The notes under the pieces: generated by a model
Databases searched by the model: none
Told to the model about the DNA's origin: nothing
What the model saw: only the letters and a program-made list of their open reading frames with translations
Shown here: positions 6,828-13,391 of the stretch, piece after piece
Numbering within the stretch: position 1 is the first letter of the stretch
Layout of the letters: every line of letters starts with the position of its first letter
Virus record (IMG/VR): IMGVR_UViG_3300035698_029829
Span: 135,427-156,689 of that record
Strand: one strand, 5' to 3'
Source of the DNA: a virus
Length of the DNA: 21,263 bases
Program-made: the position numbers and the translations under genes

Positions 6828-7802
6828 TTACGCCTTCCGCCCGTTCGGATCAACGTACCAACCGCCCGAGACGAGGTCATCGCGGATGGCCATATCCCAG
6901 CCAACACCGCGCGCCTTCAGTTCATCGAGGGTCCCAGGTTCCTTACCCAGGATAATCTCAGTTCCGTCGACACTCGTCACGTATCGCAGCTCAGTGGTCA
7001 CCTCATCGATGAAGTTGTAAAGCCGGTCACCCTGCTGGTAGTCGAACCTCATACCGTTTTCATCCCACTCCTCGTTGGTCACGGGCACCCATCCGGGGCT
7101 TAGGTCTTTCTTCGACACCTCGGTAGGCTTCCCGTGCTCATTTTCGATGGTGATCCTGTCGGTTTGCCGGTCAAAGTCGAGGACGCGTAGCTTCCCCAAC
7201 AACTTCCACCCACACGAGGTTTTCTCTCCCCGAGATAGAATGCTATCCTTGGTCGGCACCAACGCCCGGCCGTACCAATCCGGCAGATCGAAGCGGAGGC
7301 GGTAGAGCGGAGCCCAGTACGCTTCGAAAAAGTCGAAGCCGCCTGCGTCGATGCCTAACAGATGGCCGAAGTCGCCATTGTAGACGTAGAAACCCAGGCT
7401 GGTGATCTCGCTCACGTGGTCTTTCACCCACTCATCGTCGGTTGCCTGTGCCATCCAACCCCATGCCGCCGGATAGGCGTACTCAGGATAGGCTTGGGAC
7501 AGGTCGTATTCGTCCTCAAAGTCTTCGGAGCACTCTGGACAGCGGGCGAACAGATCTTCATCCTCGGGGAGGTCCGCCTGGAACTCGTCAAGACCGGCCT
7601 TGTGACCGCAGTGCGGGCACTCGCGGTTCGGAGAACCAACCAACTCCAGCACATCCCCACAGTGCGTGCCGTCGGCCAAGCAAAGGCCCTCCTCGGCGGC
7701 GCGATGGGCTTGGGCAATCAGGCCGGTGGGGATCATGGCGAAGTCGCGGTCTACCCACCGACGAACTTTCGTGTCGAAGTCATGGTGTAATTCTCTGTAC
7801 AT
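6828..7802 (-). CDS. Phage-type conserved hypothetical protein with zinc ribbons, 324 aa
   Basis: ATG at 7802-7800 with AAAGGAG upstream. Residues ~60-95 hold two CxxC pairs forming a zinc ribbon (ECPHCGHK ... ARCPECSED). Residues ~115-170 carry the segment GFYVYNGDFGHLLGIDAGG followed by FDFFEAYWAPLYRLR. From memory, many uncharacterised phage proteins have a similar 'GF.(V/I)Y....G...GI...G(Y/F).FYEAHW.PLY..R' stretch, so I take it as a member of that phage family, without a known role. The C-terminal ~150 residues are beta-rich. First gene of the P5 unit. Confidence 0.8.
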   Translation of the reverse strand: MYRELHHDFDTKVRRWVDRDFAMIPTGLIAQAHRAAEEGLCLADGTHCGDVLELVGSPNRECPHCGHKAGLDEFQADLPEDEDLFARCPECSEDFEDEYDLSQAYPEYAYPAAWGWMAQATDDEWVKDHVSEITSLGFYVYNGDFGHLLGIDAGGFDFFEAYWAPLYRLRFDLPDWYGRALVPTKDSILSRGEKTSCGWKLLGKLRVLDFDRQTDRITIENEHGKPTEVSKKDLSPGWVPVTNEEWDENGMRFDYQQGDRLYNFIDEVTTELRYVTSVDGTEIILGKEPGTLDELKARGVGWDMAIRDDLVSGGWYVDPNGRKA

Positions 7803-7831
7803 GAAATCTCCTTTCGTTTATCCTCAATTGC

Positions 7832-7883
7832 ACTTTAGCAAAACGTAGGAGGTTTGTCAAGGACAAATGAACGAGGTTGTTCA
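7832..7883 (-). promoter_or_regulatory. Promoter P5 with inverted repeat
   Basis: TTGACA (7860-7855), 17 bp, TAAAGT (7837-7832). TGAAC-AACCTC-GTTCA (7883-7868) lies 7 bp upstream. Unlike its siblings, this repeat does not abut a stop codon: about 320 bp of gene-free DNA lies upstream. Confidence 0.85.
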
Positions 7884-8205
7884 TTTTTTTGTTCGTCCTC
7901 TGTATCCTGTACCTACGCGCGCACACGCGCACGCATCGCGTGCGAGGCAACCGCCCACCGATGTTCAACCGACGCTGGAACGTCACGGCGGCAAAAGTGA
8001 ACACAAGTGACGCTCAAACTACCATCGTAAGTATCGAGAAAATAGTGTGTTTCGAAAAAGTGAAAACTATTTTTTGAAGTCGTTGGGCTAGGTGGTAAGG
8101 TATAGTGGCGGAGCCACTATGCCTACGATCAGTAGATGGCAAACTATAGATGGGTAATCCGGTAGTTCGAAAGATGGCAGCCTGACGAAGGGGCAGCCTG
8201 GTAAC
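7884..8205. other. Gene-free region of ~320 bp with several hairpins
   Basis: Lies between the P5 repeat and the 3' end of the 8206-9147 gene. It holds an A/T hairpin AAAATAGT...ACTATTTT (8039-8046 with 8066-8073), a tight hairpin ATAGTGGC-GGA-GCCACTAT (8102-8120), a 9-bp direct repeat GGCAGCCTG (8176-8184, 8192-8200) and a run of alternating CG/CA (7917-7940). Small reading frames lack SDs. It may be the 3' end of the upstream transcript, a non-coding RNA or a binding region; I cannot tell. Confidence 0.45.
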
Positions 8206-9147
8206 TCAGGACGAGGAGCACAGCAGCTTGACAATCTGAAGTGTAGTTGCCGGAAGAACACCCTGAATGTTCAGATTGGCAGTACCCCCTGTGATGGTCA
8301 CATCGCCAAACCGGAACGAGGCTGTCTTGTCGTCCACCAGGTTTATCATGGTCAGTCGGAGACGTTGTTTCTCCTCATCGGGGACGCCGTAGCCTCCAGC
8401 TTCCCTCACCAGGCTTTTCCATAGCTTGTTTCCCTCGGTGATCCACCGATCCCGCCTGATCTTGGTTAACAGCGCCTCGGTGTTGGGGATGATAAAAGCC
8501 GCTACCAGGCGACGCATCACATCGTTGGCCAGGGCTTTTGAGCTCCGCTTACCAACGCTCATCTTGATCGTGATATCGTCGGTGCCGACAGCCACGCACT
8601 CGCGACCGTTGGTGTCCTTCGGCCACACACCCCTCACCTTGATATTACCAGCCCCGCTCTCCATCGCGCAGAAACTTATCCGCATCTCCGATGACGGGGA
8701 TATGGCTTCCAGAGTCCACCATGTGCCTGGTTCATCATTCTCCTGATCAACCCACCAGCCCTTCATCTCCTTCACGATCTTGCGGAAGTAGTTACGGGCA
8801 GCGGCGGCTGTACCGAAGCGGAGGGGTTTGTCCGGAACGAGCCACGGCGTCAATTCGATCAGAGCGTGAGCCAGGCTCCTGTGATCCAAGTGGCTGAAGG
8901 TGTACTCGGTGCACACGCCTTCGGGGGGGTCGTAGCGATTAACACGTAGAATTCGTTCATCGTCCCTGTGTTCACCGTGAGCGAAAACCAACATGTCCTC
9001 GTAGGGATCATCGTGGTGAATGTAAAGCTCGGCATCCTTGGTGGGAGCACCAGGTCTCGAATTGACAGTCCATCCTTCGCCCAGTTCGGCGATGGCTCGT
9101 TCCAAGGTTTCCCTCAATGTGACTAACGCCTCGTCTCGGTACTTCAT
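8206..9147 (-). CDS. Hypothetical protein, 313 aa
   Basis: ATG at 9147-9145 has AGGAGG 5 nt upstream and overlaps the HTH gene's stop as ATGA. The N-terminal ~100 residues look like an alpha/beta domain (LRETLERAIAELGEGWTVNS, DAELYIHHDDPYEDMLVFAH). Residues ~110-150 contain aromatic WWVDQ...GTWWTLEAI. The C-terminal ~170 residues begin with a basic helix (SKALANDVMRRLVAAFIIP) and end in strands (TASFRFGDVTITGGTANLNI). Last gene of the P6 unit. Its link to the HTH protein is only positional. Not recognised. Confidence 0.8.
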   Translation of the reverse strand: MKYRDEALVTLRETLERAIAELGEGWTVNSRPGAPTKDAELYIHHDDPYEDMLVFAHGEHRDDERILRVNRYDPPEGVCTEYTFSHLDHRSLAHALIELTPWLVPDKPLRFGTAAAARNYFRKIVKEMKGWWVDQENDEPGTWWTLEAISPSSEMRISFCAMESGAGNIKVRGVWPKDTNGRECVAVGTDDITIKMSVGKRSSKALANDVMRRLVAAFIIPNTEALLTKIRRDRWITEGNKLWKSLVREAGGYGVPDEEKQRLRLTMINLVDDKTASFRFGDVTITGGTANLNIQGVLPATTLQIVKLLCSSS

Positions 9148-9380
9148 GCTTGCCTCCTCTGGTCCCAACCGTAACTCTTCACATTCTCCTTGTACCAGGC
9201 GATCAGGTAAGCGGGGAAGAAGTGACGGCCGTGTCGCATGGCTGTCTTACCGTGCAAAGGCCCAGGCTGGTTCTTCCGACACTTCGCTTGAAGGTGTCTT
9301 CGGATTGTGGACGGCTTTCGTCCTACCGCCTCGGCAAACTCAGCCAGGGTCAATTCGCTTTTCGGGGGCTTTGTCGTCAT
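9144..9380 (-). CDS. Small HTH DNA-binding protein (excisionase/MerR-like), 78 aa
   Basis: ATG at 9380-9378 with AAGGAA upstream. Residues ~9-30 (ELTLAEFAEAVGRKPSTIRR) are a clear helix-turn-helix of the winged type used by phage excisionases and MerR-like or AlpA-like regulators: 'LT..EfA...G.....tiRr.l'. A Lys/Arg-rich segment (AKCRKNQPGPLHGK) and a short strand/helix (GRHFFPAYLIAWYKENVK) would form the wing and cap. Such proteins bend DNA or act as repressors or activators; with no integrase in the window, regulation is more likely than excision. Second gene of the P6 unit. Confidence 0.75.
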   Translation of the reverse strand: MTTKPPKSELTLAEFAEAVGRKPSTIRRHLQAKCRKNQPGPLHGKTAMRHGRHFFPAYLIAWYKENVKSYGWDQRRQA

Positions 9381-9403
9381 TGAGATTTCCTTTCAGATCC
9401 ACT

Positions 9404-9703
9404 TCATCGGCGTTGAGCCTGAAACCACCGAAGATCCCGACGATGATTTTCCAAGTCGGAGATATGTTTCTGGCATAGGGCCTTCACGTCGGAACGGCCT
9501 TCAGACCTAGCCTGTTCGATAGTGACACGAGCGAAATTATAGCCATAACGCCATTGCCCGATCAGAGACCCCAGGTTGCAGGTCTTCGTCTCCGGATAGG
9601 GACAGGCGTTCCAGGGCTTTTCATCCAACCGAGCTTGCGCTCCCTGCCAGTAGGCTAAAGCCCGCGAAAGACTTCCCATGGTTGGTTTTGTACTTGGTAC
9701 CAT
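9404..9703 (-). CDS. RMF/CrpP-like small protein, 99 aa
   Basis: First gene after P6; ATG at 9703-9701 with GGAGG about 10 nt upstream. Residues ~15-62 (RALAYWQGAQARLDEKPWNA, then CPYPETKTCNLGSLIGQW, then RYGYNFA) match the layout of the ribosome modulation factor family: a helix ending in a G..A pattern, a central CPY, then a helix with G-x-W. RMF (about 55 aa) binds stationary-phase ribosomes and promotes 100S dimers. Here the domain is extended at both ends and the usual Arg/Trp positions are only partly kept, so the match is suggestive. A phage copy could affect host translation. Confidence 0.5.
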   Translation of the reverse strand: MVPSTKPTMGSLSRALAYWQGAQARLDEKPWNACPYPETKTCNLGSLIGQWRYGYNFARVTIEQARSEGRSDVKALCQKHISDLENHRRDLRWFQAQRR

Positions 9704-9730
9704 TTATCCCGTTCCTCCGTCGTTGAAGAC

Positions 9731-9783
9731 AGCTTAGCAAATCGTACGGAGTTTGTCAAGGTAAAAATGAACGGGAGGGTTCA
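9731..9783 (-). promoter_or_regulatory. Promoter P6 with inverted repeat next to a stop codon
   Basis: TTGACA (9759-9754), 17 bp, TAAGCT (9736-9731). TGAAC-CCTCCC-GTTCA (9783-9768) begins immediately after the TAG stop of the upstream gene (9786-9784) and ends 8 bp before the -35. Confidence 0.85.
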
Positions 9784-10209
9784 CTAAACGGATGGAGTGA
9801 GGTGCAGGGCCGCTCGCGTCCAGGAGGTCAAGGCATTCCAGAAACGCCAGCGCCAAAGAGCCTGGTGCTCACACCAGGTAACGAGGTAATCACTGCGCCG
9901 AACGCGCACGTACCGGTTTAAGCTGTCGAGATGCTCAACGAACGCGCGCAGAGGAGTGAGGACTTCCTCGGTGGCACGCTCCTCGATGAAAACCTCGATC
10001 ATCTGTTTGGCACGAGGGATATTTTCCATGTATATGGAAGAAATGTCACCAACCTTCATCCGAACCACCTCGCGAGTGCCGAACTTAAAGCCGTCAAAGG
10101 TACCGACGACAACCTTGCCACGCAACTCTGCACCACTTGACAGGCGGAACTGTACCCAGGTGCCCTTTCCCTTCATGAGAGCGGAGTGTCGTATTGTGGT
10201 TGCGGTCAT
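9784..10209 (-). CDS. Hypothetical protein with Sm/SH3-like N-terminal region, 141 aa
   Basis: ATG at 10209-10207 with AAGGTGAAGGA directly upstream. Residues ~12-70 (GTWVQFRLSSGAELRGKVVV, then FKFGTREVVRMKVGDISSIY) show the five-strand alternation of a small beta barrel of Sm/Hfq or SH3 type; I infer this from pattern only. A helical, Arg/Trp-rich C-terminus follows (YVRVRRSDYLVTW, RFWNALTSWTRAALH), consistent with nucleic-acid or membrane contact. Single gene under P7. Confidence 0.7.
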   Translation of the reverse strand: MTATTIRHSALMKGKGTWVQFRLSSGAELRGKVVVGTFDGFKFGTREVVRMKVGDISSIYMENIPRAKQMIEVFIEERATEEVLTPLRAFVEHLDSLNRYVRVRRSDYLVTWCEHQALWRWRFWNALTSWTRAALHLTPSV

Positions 10210-10228
10210 TCCTTCACCTTTCGCAACC

Positions 10229-10257
10229 AGTATATCAGATGTTCGGGAGTTTGTCAA
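10229..10257 (-). promoter_or_regulatory. Promoter P7, without inverted repeat
   Basis: TTGACA (10257-10252), 17 bp, TATACT (10234-10229), with the usual CTC before the -35 and AACTCC after it. There is no TGAAC repeat upstream; instead two GATACC palindromes lie 120-205 bp upstream. Confidence 0.8.
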
Positions 10258-10376
10258 GAGCTTTTTGAAGGCAGCGCGTCTTACGAAGGATCGCGCGCGA
10301 GGAGTAGGACTGTTCTCCTGGCGTAAGGGGCGCTGCATCGGACCGGACGGGACCGCCGGAGGCGGCGGGGCTATTA

Positions 10377-10394
10377 GATACCACCGGTGGTATC
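10377..10394. repeat. 18-bp palindrome, copy 1
   Basis: Perfect GATACCACCGGTGGTATC, with one more matching base on each side (A...T). Confidence 0.9.
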
Positions 10395-10444
10395 TTAAAT
10401 GCAGAGCGTCTACAGATAGGCGTTTTCGGGAGGCTCACTAAGGA

Positions 10445-10462
10445 GATACCACCGGTGGTATC
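10445..10462. repeat. 18-bp palindrome, copy 2
   Basis: Perfect GATACCACCGGTGGTATC, 68 bp from copy 1 (start to start). Confidence 0.9.
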
Positions 10463-10471
10463 ATATAGGTA

Positions 10472-10499
10472 GATACCAAAAACTCGGCCACCTGGTATC
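10472..10499. repeat. Split variant of the palindrome
   Basis: GATACCA and TGGTATC arms separated by 14 bp instead of 4. The right arm contains the TGA stop (10500-10498) of the last array gene. Confidence 0.6.
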
Positions 10500-11154
10500 A
10501 AGGCAGATCGGTTTCCACCAGCTTCTCGATCAGCTCGTAGGGCTGCAACCGCCGGAGTTTGACTGGCGTAGCGGTGTACTCGAAGTCCCGTCCCTGGTGC
10601 ACGTGGTAGGCGCTGAACACGCCCACCTTCTCGCCGTCGGGGGCCAAGGATAGCAGCGTGTCATCGCGGCCACCCATGCACAAATCATGAATCTTCGGAT
10701 CGTCCTTTGAAACCGTGGTGCCCCACCGTCTAATGAGCAACACATCCCCCTCGTCGTCCTCCAAGGCGAAGGCGTAGCGGACGGTGAGCATCTCTCGCTG
10801 GCCGAGTCCTTCGAGGGCGGCGAGATGGTTAGCCAGGTTGATCTCCAGGGCGCTCATCCTCCCTGGGTCACCAGGTACCGCCACGGCTGGTCTCCAACGG
10901 CGCGGCGTATCGTAGTCCCATTGTGGGATGGTGTAGTCCCAAGTCCGGATCATGCTCAAATCGCGCTTCACGTCGGGAAGTTCGGGCGTCGGTCGGACTA
11001 GGTAGGCGAGGTAGTGGAGCCACTTGGGCTCCGGACGACCGAAATGTTGGAACATCTCACCCTTCGTCCTGATCTGGACAGGTACCTGGGTGGGTCTACC
11101 CCCCGCCTTCCCGACGAGTCCCATGATAGCCGCACTGAGTTTATTCTTGGCCAT
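10498..11154 (-). CDS. Array member 8 (last), 218 aa, C-terminal LVETDL motif
   Basis: ATG at 11154-11152 lies inside the preceding gene (14-nt overlap); its SD GGAAGAAG is formed by codons of that gene's LVEEA motif. A basic N-terminal helix (MAKNKLSAAIMGLVGKAGG) leads to a Trp/Pro-rich segment (WDYTIPQWDYDTPRRWRP) and a domain with strands (MLTVRYAFALEDDEGDVLLI, RRWGTTVSKDD). It ends in LQPYELIEKLVETDLP, the array-wide motif. As the last gene it has no downstream start to serve, and its motif has ET where upstream members have EE. Function unknown. Confidence 0.8.
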   Translation of the reverse strand: MAKNKLSAAIMGLVGKAGGRPTQVPVQIRTKGEMFQHFGRPEPKWLHYLAYLVRPTPELPDVKRDLSMIRTWDYTIPQWDYDTPRRWRPAVAVPGDPGRMSALEINLANHLAALEGLGQREMLTVRYAFALEDDEGDVLLIRRWGTTVSKDDPKIHDLCMGGRDDTLLSLAPDGEKVGVFSAYHVHQGRDFEYTATPVKLRRLQPYELIEKLVETDLP

Positions 11155-11380
11155 CGGCTTCTTCCACCAGGCGTTCAATTGCCTCGGTTATGGTTGCTGA
11201 CCGTGACCAAGCACCACCGTAATTGTCGATCTCAATGAAAACAACTTGAGGATTGCCGGTCAAAGAGTTAGTCCTTTCGTAAAATCCGTCCTCCTTTTCT
11301 AAGTCCCACCATCGAGACCAACCATCAAGAACCCGGGCAGTAAAGGCAGCCAATTCTATTGTAGCCTGGTTGTCCCTCAT
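11141..11380 (-). CDS. Array member 7, 79 aa
   Basis: ATG at 11380-11378 overlaps the previous stop (ATGA). A short helix (RDNQATIELAAFTARVLDGW) is followed by FIEIDNYGGAWSRSATITEA and IERLVEEADGQE. The part from F-x-E-x-D onward aligns closely with members 6 and 5 (F.E.D..G..W.R..T..E), so these three are clear paralogues. The codons of VEEA form the SD for member 8. Possibly only a minimal domain carrying the common motif; function unknown. Confidence 0.8.
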   Translation of the reverse strand: MRDNQATIELAAFTARVLDGWSRWWDLEKEDGFYERTNSLTGNPQVVFIEIDNYGGAWSRSATITEAIERLVEEADGQE

Positions 11381-11778
11381 CCCAAATCCTCTTCGACCAG
11401 AAAGCCGATCAGTTCAATGGGCGTCACCGGACGAGACCATTTCCGTCCGTAATCGTCATCCTCGGAGAAGAAAACTGTCTGAAATGGCAGATGGGTGGTT
11501 TCAACCTGTTCGGTTGAAACTGGGCGATATGAACCTGTTCGGTTGAAACCGAGTGGTATAAACCTATTCGGTTGAAACCAACCGTGTTCCTCGCGCCACG
11601 TTCTTTCCAAATCTCCCATTATCTTACGGTCGATGTCCAGGGCTATCTCTTGGGCCAGTGTTTGGGTAATCTCCTTCTCACCAGGGAAATCCTCAGTCTC
11701 ATCGTCGAGGTCGAGGGATTGCTCGGAAATGGTCTTTACGATGTTTACTCCTTCGTAGATGTGCTTGTCACCCGTCAT
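11377..11778 (-). CDS. Array member 6, 133 aa, contains 29-bp DNA repeats
   Basis: ATG at 11778-11776, ATGA overlap, SD GAGG inside the preceding IKEDMG codons. An acidic N-terminal part (SEQSLDLDDETEDFPGEKEI) and helix (TLAQEIALDIDRKIMGDLER) lead into residues ~68-98 encoded by three copies of an 18-bp DNA repeat read in three frames (FQPNRF, GFNRTG, VSTEQV). The end, FFSEDDDYGRKWSRPVTPIE then LIGFLVEEDLG, is the family motif and aligns with members 5 and 7. Function unknown. Confidence 0.8.
   Translation of the reverse strand: MTGDKHIYEGVNIVKTISEQSLDLDDETEDFPGEKEITQTLAQEIALDIDRKIMGDLERTWREEHGWFQPNRFIPLGFNRTGSYRPVSTEQVETTHLPFQTVFFSEDDDYGRKWSRPVTPIELIGFLVEEDLG
11503..11578. repeat. Three iteron-like direct repeats, 29-bp period
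   Basis: AACCTGTTCGGTTGAAAC occurs at 11503-11520 and 11532-11549, and as AACCTATTCGGTTGAAAC at 11561-11578, with unrelated 11-bp spacers. Each copy has internal dyad AACC-N5-GGTT; copy 1 extends to 9-bp arms (GTTTCAACC / GGTTGAAAC). The period is not a multiple of three although it lies within a gene. Confidence 0.9.
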
Positions 11779-11996
11779 CCCATATCCTCTTTGATAAACA
11801 GATTCATCGCCTCATAAGCCGTTAACGGCCGCCACCACTTACGACTGAATCCATCCTTCTCAATAAAATGCGTGCTAGATTCAGTCAACAGCGCACCACG
11901 GCCCGCACCGAGGACGGCGTTATTCGGAGCAAGTCGAAAACCCCGTGCTCTGTAATCAGCAGCAACCAACCTAGCCAACACCGAAGACATCTTCAC
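11775..11996 (-). CDS. Array member 5, 73 aa
   Basis: Starts with GTG at 11996-11994, forming GTGA with the preceding stop; AGGAGG lies 7 nt upstream inside the LVEEEL codons of the gene before. An ATG two codons later is possible but worse spaced. A short helix (SVLARLVAADYRARGFRLAP) precedes strands and the family end (STHFIEKDGFSRKWWRPLTA, YEAMNLFIKEDMG), aligning with members 6 and 7. Probably a minimal version of the shared C-terminal domain. Function unknown. Confidence 0.78.
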   Translation of the reverse strand: MKMSSVLARLVAADYRARGFRLAPNNAVLGAGRGALLTESSTHFIEKDGFSRKWWRPLTAYEAMNLFIKEDMG

Positions 11997-12406
11997 GGCA
12001 GTTCCTCCTCGACCAGGTAATCCAAGAGGTCGGCCGGATCGACGAGGCGCATCCAGCCCACCTGATGTTCATCGCCGTTCAGCTTTGGCTCCGGTATCAG
12101 ATCGACCACCGTTTCGTCGTCAAGCGATCCCATGAGATTCCCCTCCTTGAAGCCATCGAAGGCAGGGATCTCGATCTCCAGGATAGTCGTTGGGTTCGTC
12201 GGTACCCGATACCAGGCATACGCGCCTTCGGCGTCGACTCTGACAAGCTGTACCCGGAAGCACCCTGTTGGGAAGACAGCCGGTTTTGGGAGCCTGGCGA
12301 AGGTACAGTCAGGCGGTCCATGAACGGCGAGGGTGGAGCAACTCGGCCCCTGTCTGTGGATGCGGTCGGTCATCTCGATCACCTCGTTGAGGAGGCTCTT
12401 GGTCAT
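11993..12406 (-). CDS. Array member 4, 137 aa
   Basis: ATG at 12406-12404, ATGA overlap, SD GGAGGAG encoded by the MPEERS tail of member 3. The N-terminus has a helix (KSLLNEVIEMTDRIHRQ), then a Cys/Pro-rich stretch and beta-type segments (CFRVQLVRVDAEGAYAWYRV, TTILEIEIPAFDGF). The end, VGWMRLVDPADLLDYLVEEE then LP, fits the family motif, and its GAGGAGG serves as the SD of member 5. The N-terminal part is unlike the other members. Function unknown. Confidence 0.8.
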   Translation of the reverse strand: MTKSLLNEVIEMTDRIHRQGPSCSTLAVHGPPDCTFARLPKPAVFPTGCFRVQLVRVDAEGAYAWYRVPTNPTTILEIEIPAFDGFKEGNLMGSLDDETVVDLIPEPKLNGDEHQVGWMRLVDPADLLDYLVEEELP

Positions 12407-12984
12407 GACCGCTCCTCCGGCATTATTACCAGTTCGTCGAGGTGGAGTGTACCGGTTCGACCTTCCAAGTCGGCAGCCACCAGGCCGTCGAGCACTTCAC
12501 GAGGGCTTGGATAGTAGATGTCGCCGTGGAACACGTGGTACCGAGTTGTTCCCCAAAGGTCAGTGACGCCTGTCTCTTGAAACCGGTGTGTGTACAGCCG
12601 AAAGAGGTGTTCACTGCCCCTTGAAAAGTCATCGAAAGGAACGTTTTCTTTATCGTGCGGCCACGCTCCCTCCGACATAATTACGTAGTCGTCGGTGCCG
12701 ATTATTTGAAAACAAGTTGCCATTTCCTCCATTAAAAACTCGTGCCGTTCATCGGCTTGAGCACTTTCGGGAGGACTGGGGCTCCAGGTGATCGAGACCG
12801 AACCAACTAAAGGGGATACCTTCAACTGGTACAGGCCGGAAACCATGGCGCGGTGTTTCGTAATATGGAAAATGCTCCAAAATCGTCGGCCGTCGCGTCG
12901 TAGACTCTCTCGTATTTCGCGCTCCGCGTTCATAGTGAACGTCTTGCCGATATTGCGACCTACTTGGATGCTCTGACGAGTCAC
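12403..12984 (-). CDS. Array member 3, 193 aa, motif with C-terminal extension
   Basis: Starts with GTG at 12984-12982 (GTGA overlap), SD GAGGAGG inside the LVEEE codons of member 2. A basic N-terminal helix (AEREIRESLRRDGRRFWSIF) is followed by a beta-rich body. The motif appears as YPSPREVLDGLVAADLE, with the Glu pair changed to Ala-Ala, and then 19 more residues end in MPEERS. In this gene the SD for the next gene comes from that EE tail rather than from the motif. Function unknown. Confidence 0.8.
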   Translation of the reverse strand: MTRQSIQVGRNIGKTFTMNAEREIRESLRRDGRRFWSIFHITKHRAMVSGLYQLKVSPLVGSVSITWSPSPPESAQADERHEFLMEEMATCFQIIGTDDYVIMSEGAWPHDKENVPFDDFSRGSEHLFRLYTHRFQETGVTDLWGTTRYHVFHGDIYYPSPREVLDGLVAADLEGRTGTLHLDELVIMPEERS

Positions 12985-13391
12985 GTCTCCTCCTCGACCA
13001 GGAATTCCACTACCTCACTTGGCATAGCAGCTCGCACCAGATGTAAGCGGCTACCTGGTGGCGCTCTGAAGCGGTGCGTTTTCTCAAAGGTAGCTTCAAC
13101 CTGGCTATGCGGCGGCACAAGGCCAACTGGCGTGTACATCCAGGTGGGACCGACATTGTCGACGACGATGTGCCCTTGCAATTCAGAGTAAGATTTGTCG
13201 TCTATCATCCAACTGGCAATCGCCTCACCGTGGATCGACGCATCATAGTGGATCACGTCGCAGACGGTAAGCCGGATCGTGAGCGTCTCATCGTCCAAAT
13301 CGTACGGAGCAGGCTCCGCTACCTTTATCTCGTGACCGAGAAATGTGCTGTGGACAATGAAAACTTTATTTGCCTTCGGTTGTGTTCTCAT
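12981..13391 (-). CDS. Array member 2, 136 aa
   Basis: ATG at 13391-13389, ATGA overlap; the SD region is AGGGGTGG in the tail of member 1. A beta-rich body (KVFIVHSTFLGHEIKVAEPA, TLTIRLTVCDVIHYDAS, ELQGHIVVDNVGPTWMYTP) ends with LHLVRAAMPSEVVEFLVEEE then T. The VEEE codons (GAGGAGGAG) are the SD of member 3. No membrane segment or catalytic motif. Function unknown. Confidence 0.8.
   Translation of the reverse strand: MRTQPKANKVFIVHSTFLGHEIKVAEPAPYDLDDETLTIRLTVCDVIHYDASIHGEAIASWMIDDKSYSELQGHIVVDNVGPTWMYTPVGLVPPHSQVEATFEKTHRFRAPPGSRLHLVRAAMPSEVVEFLVEEET

Larger units (their letters stand above)
10258..10497. other. Gene-free spacer with palindromes and a GC hairpin
   Basis: Between P7 and the end of the eight-gene array. 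Holds the two perfect GATACC palindromes, a split version overlapping the array's last stop codon, and CCGCC-GGA-GGCGG near 10353-10365. No SD-led reading frame is seen. Confidence 0.5.

Noticed and set aside
7961-8077. Plus-strand frame starting MFNRRWNV
   Set aside because: No SD or promoter, and it spans an A/T hairpin in a region otherwise transcribed leftward.
8080-8185. tRNA-like stretch (GGTGGTAAGG ... TAGTTCGAAA)
   Set aside because: The arms do not pair into a cloverleaf: the central hairpin stem is too long and the supposed T-stem bases are not complementary.
9144-9380. Assignment as an excisionase for prophage excision
   Set aside because: No integrase or attachment site is visible in the window, so only the HTH class is claimed.
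11503-11578. CRISPR array
   Set aside because: Repeat units are 18 bp with 11-bp spacers, only three copies, inside a gene, and no cas genes are present.
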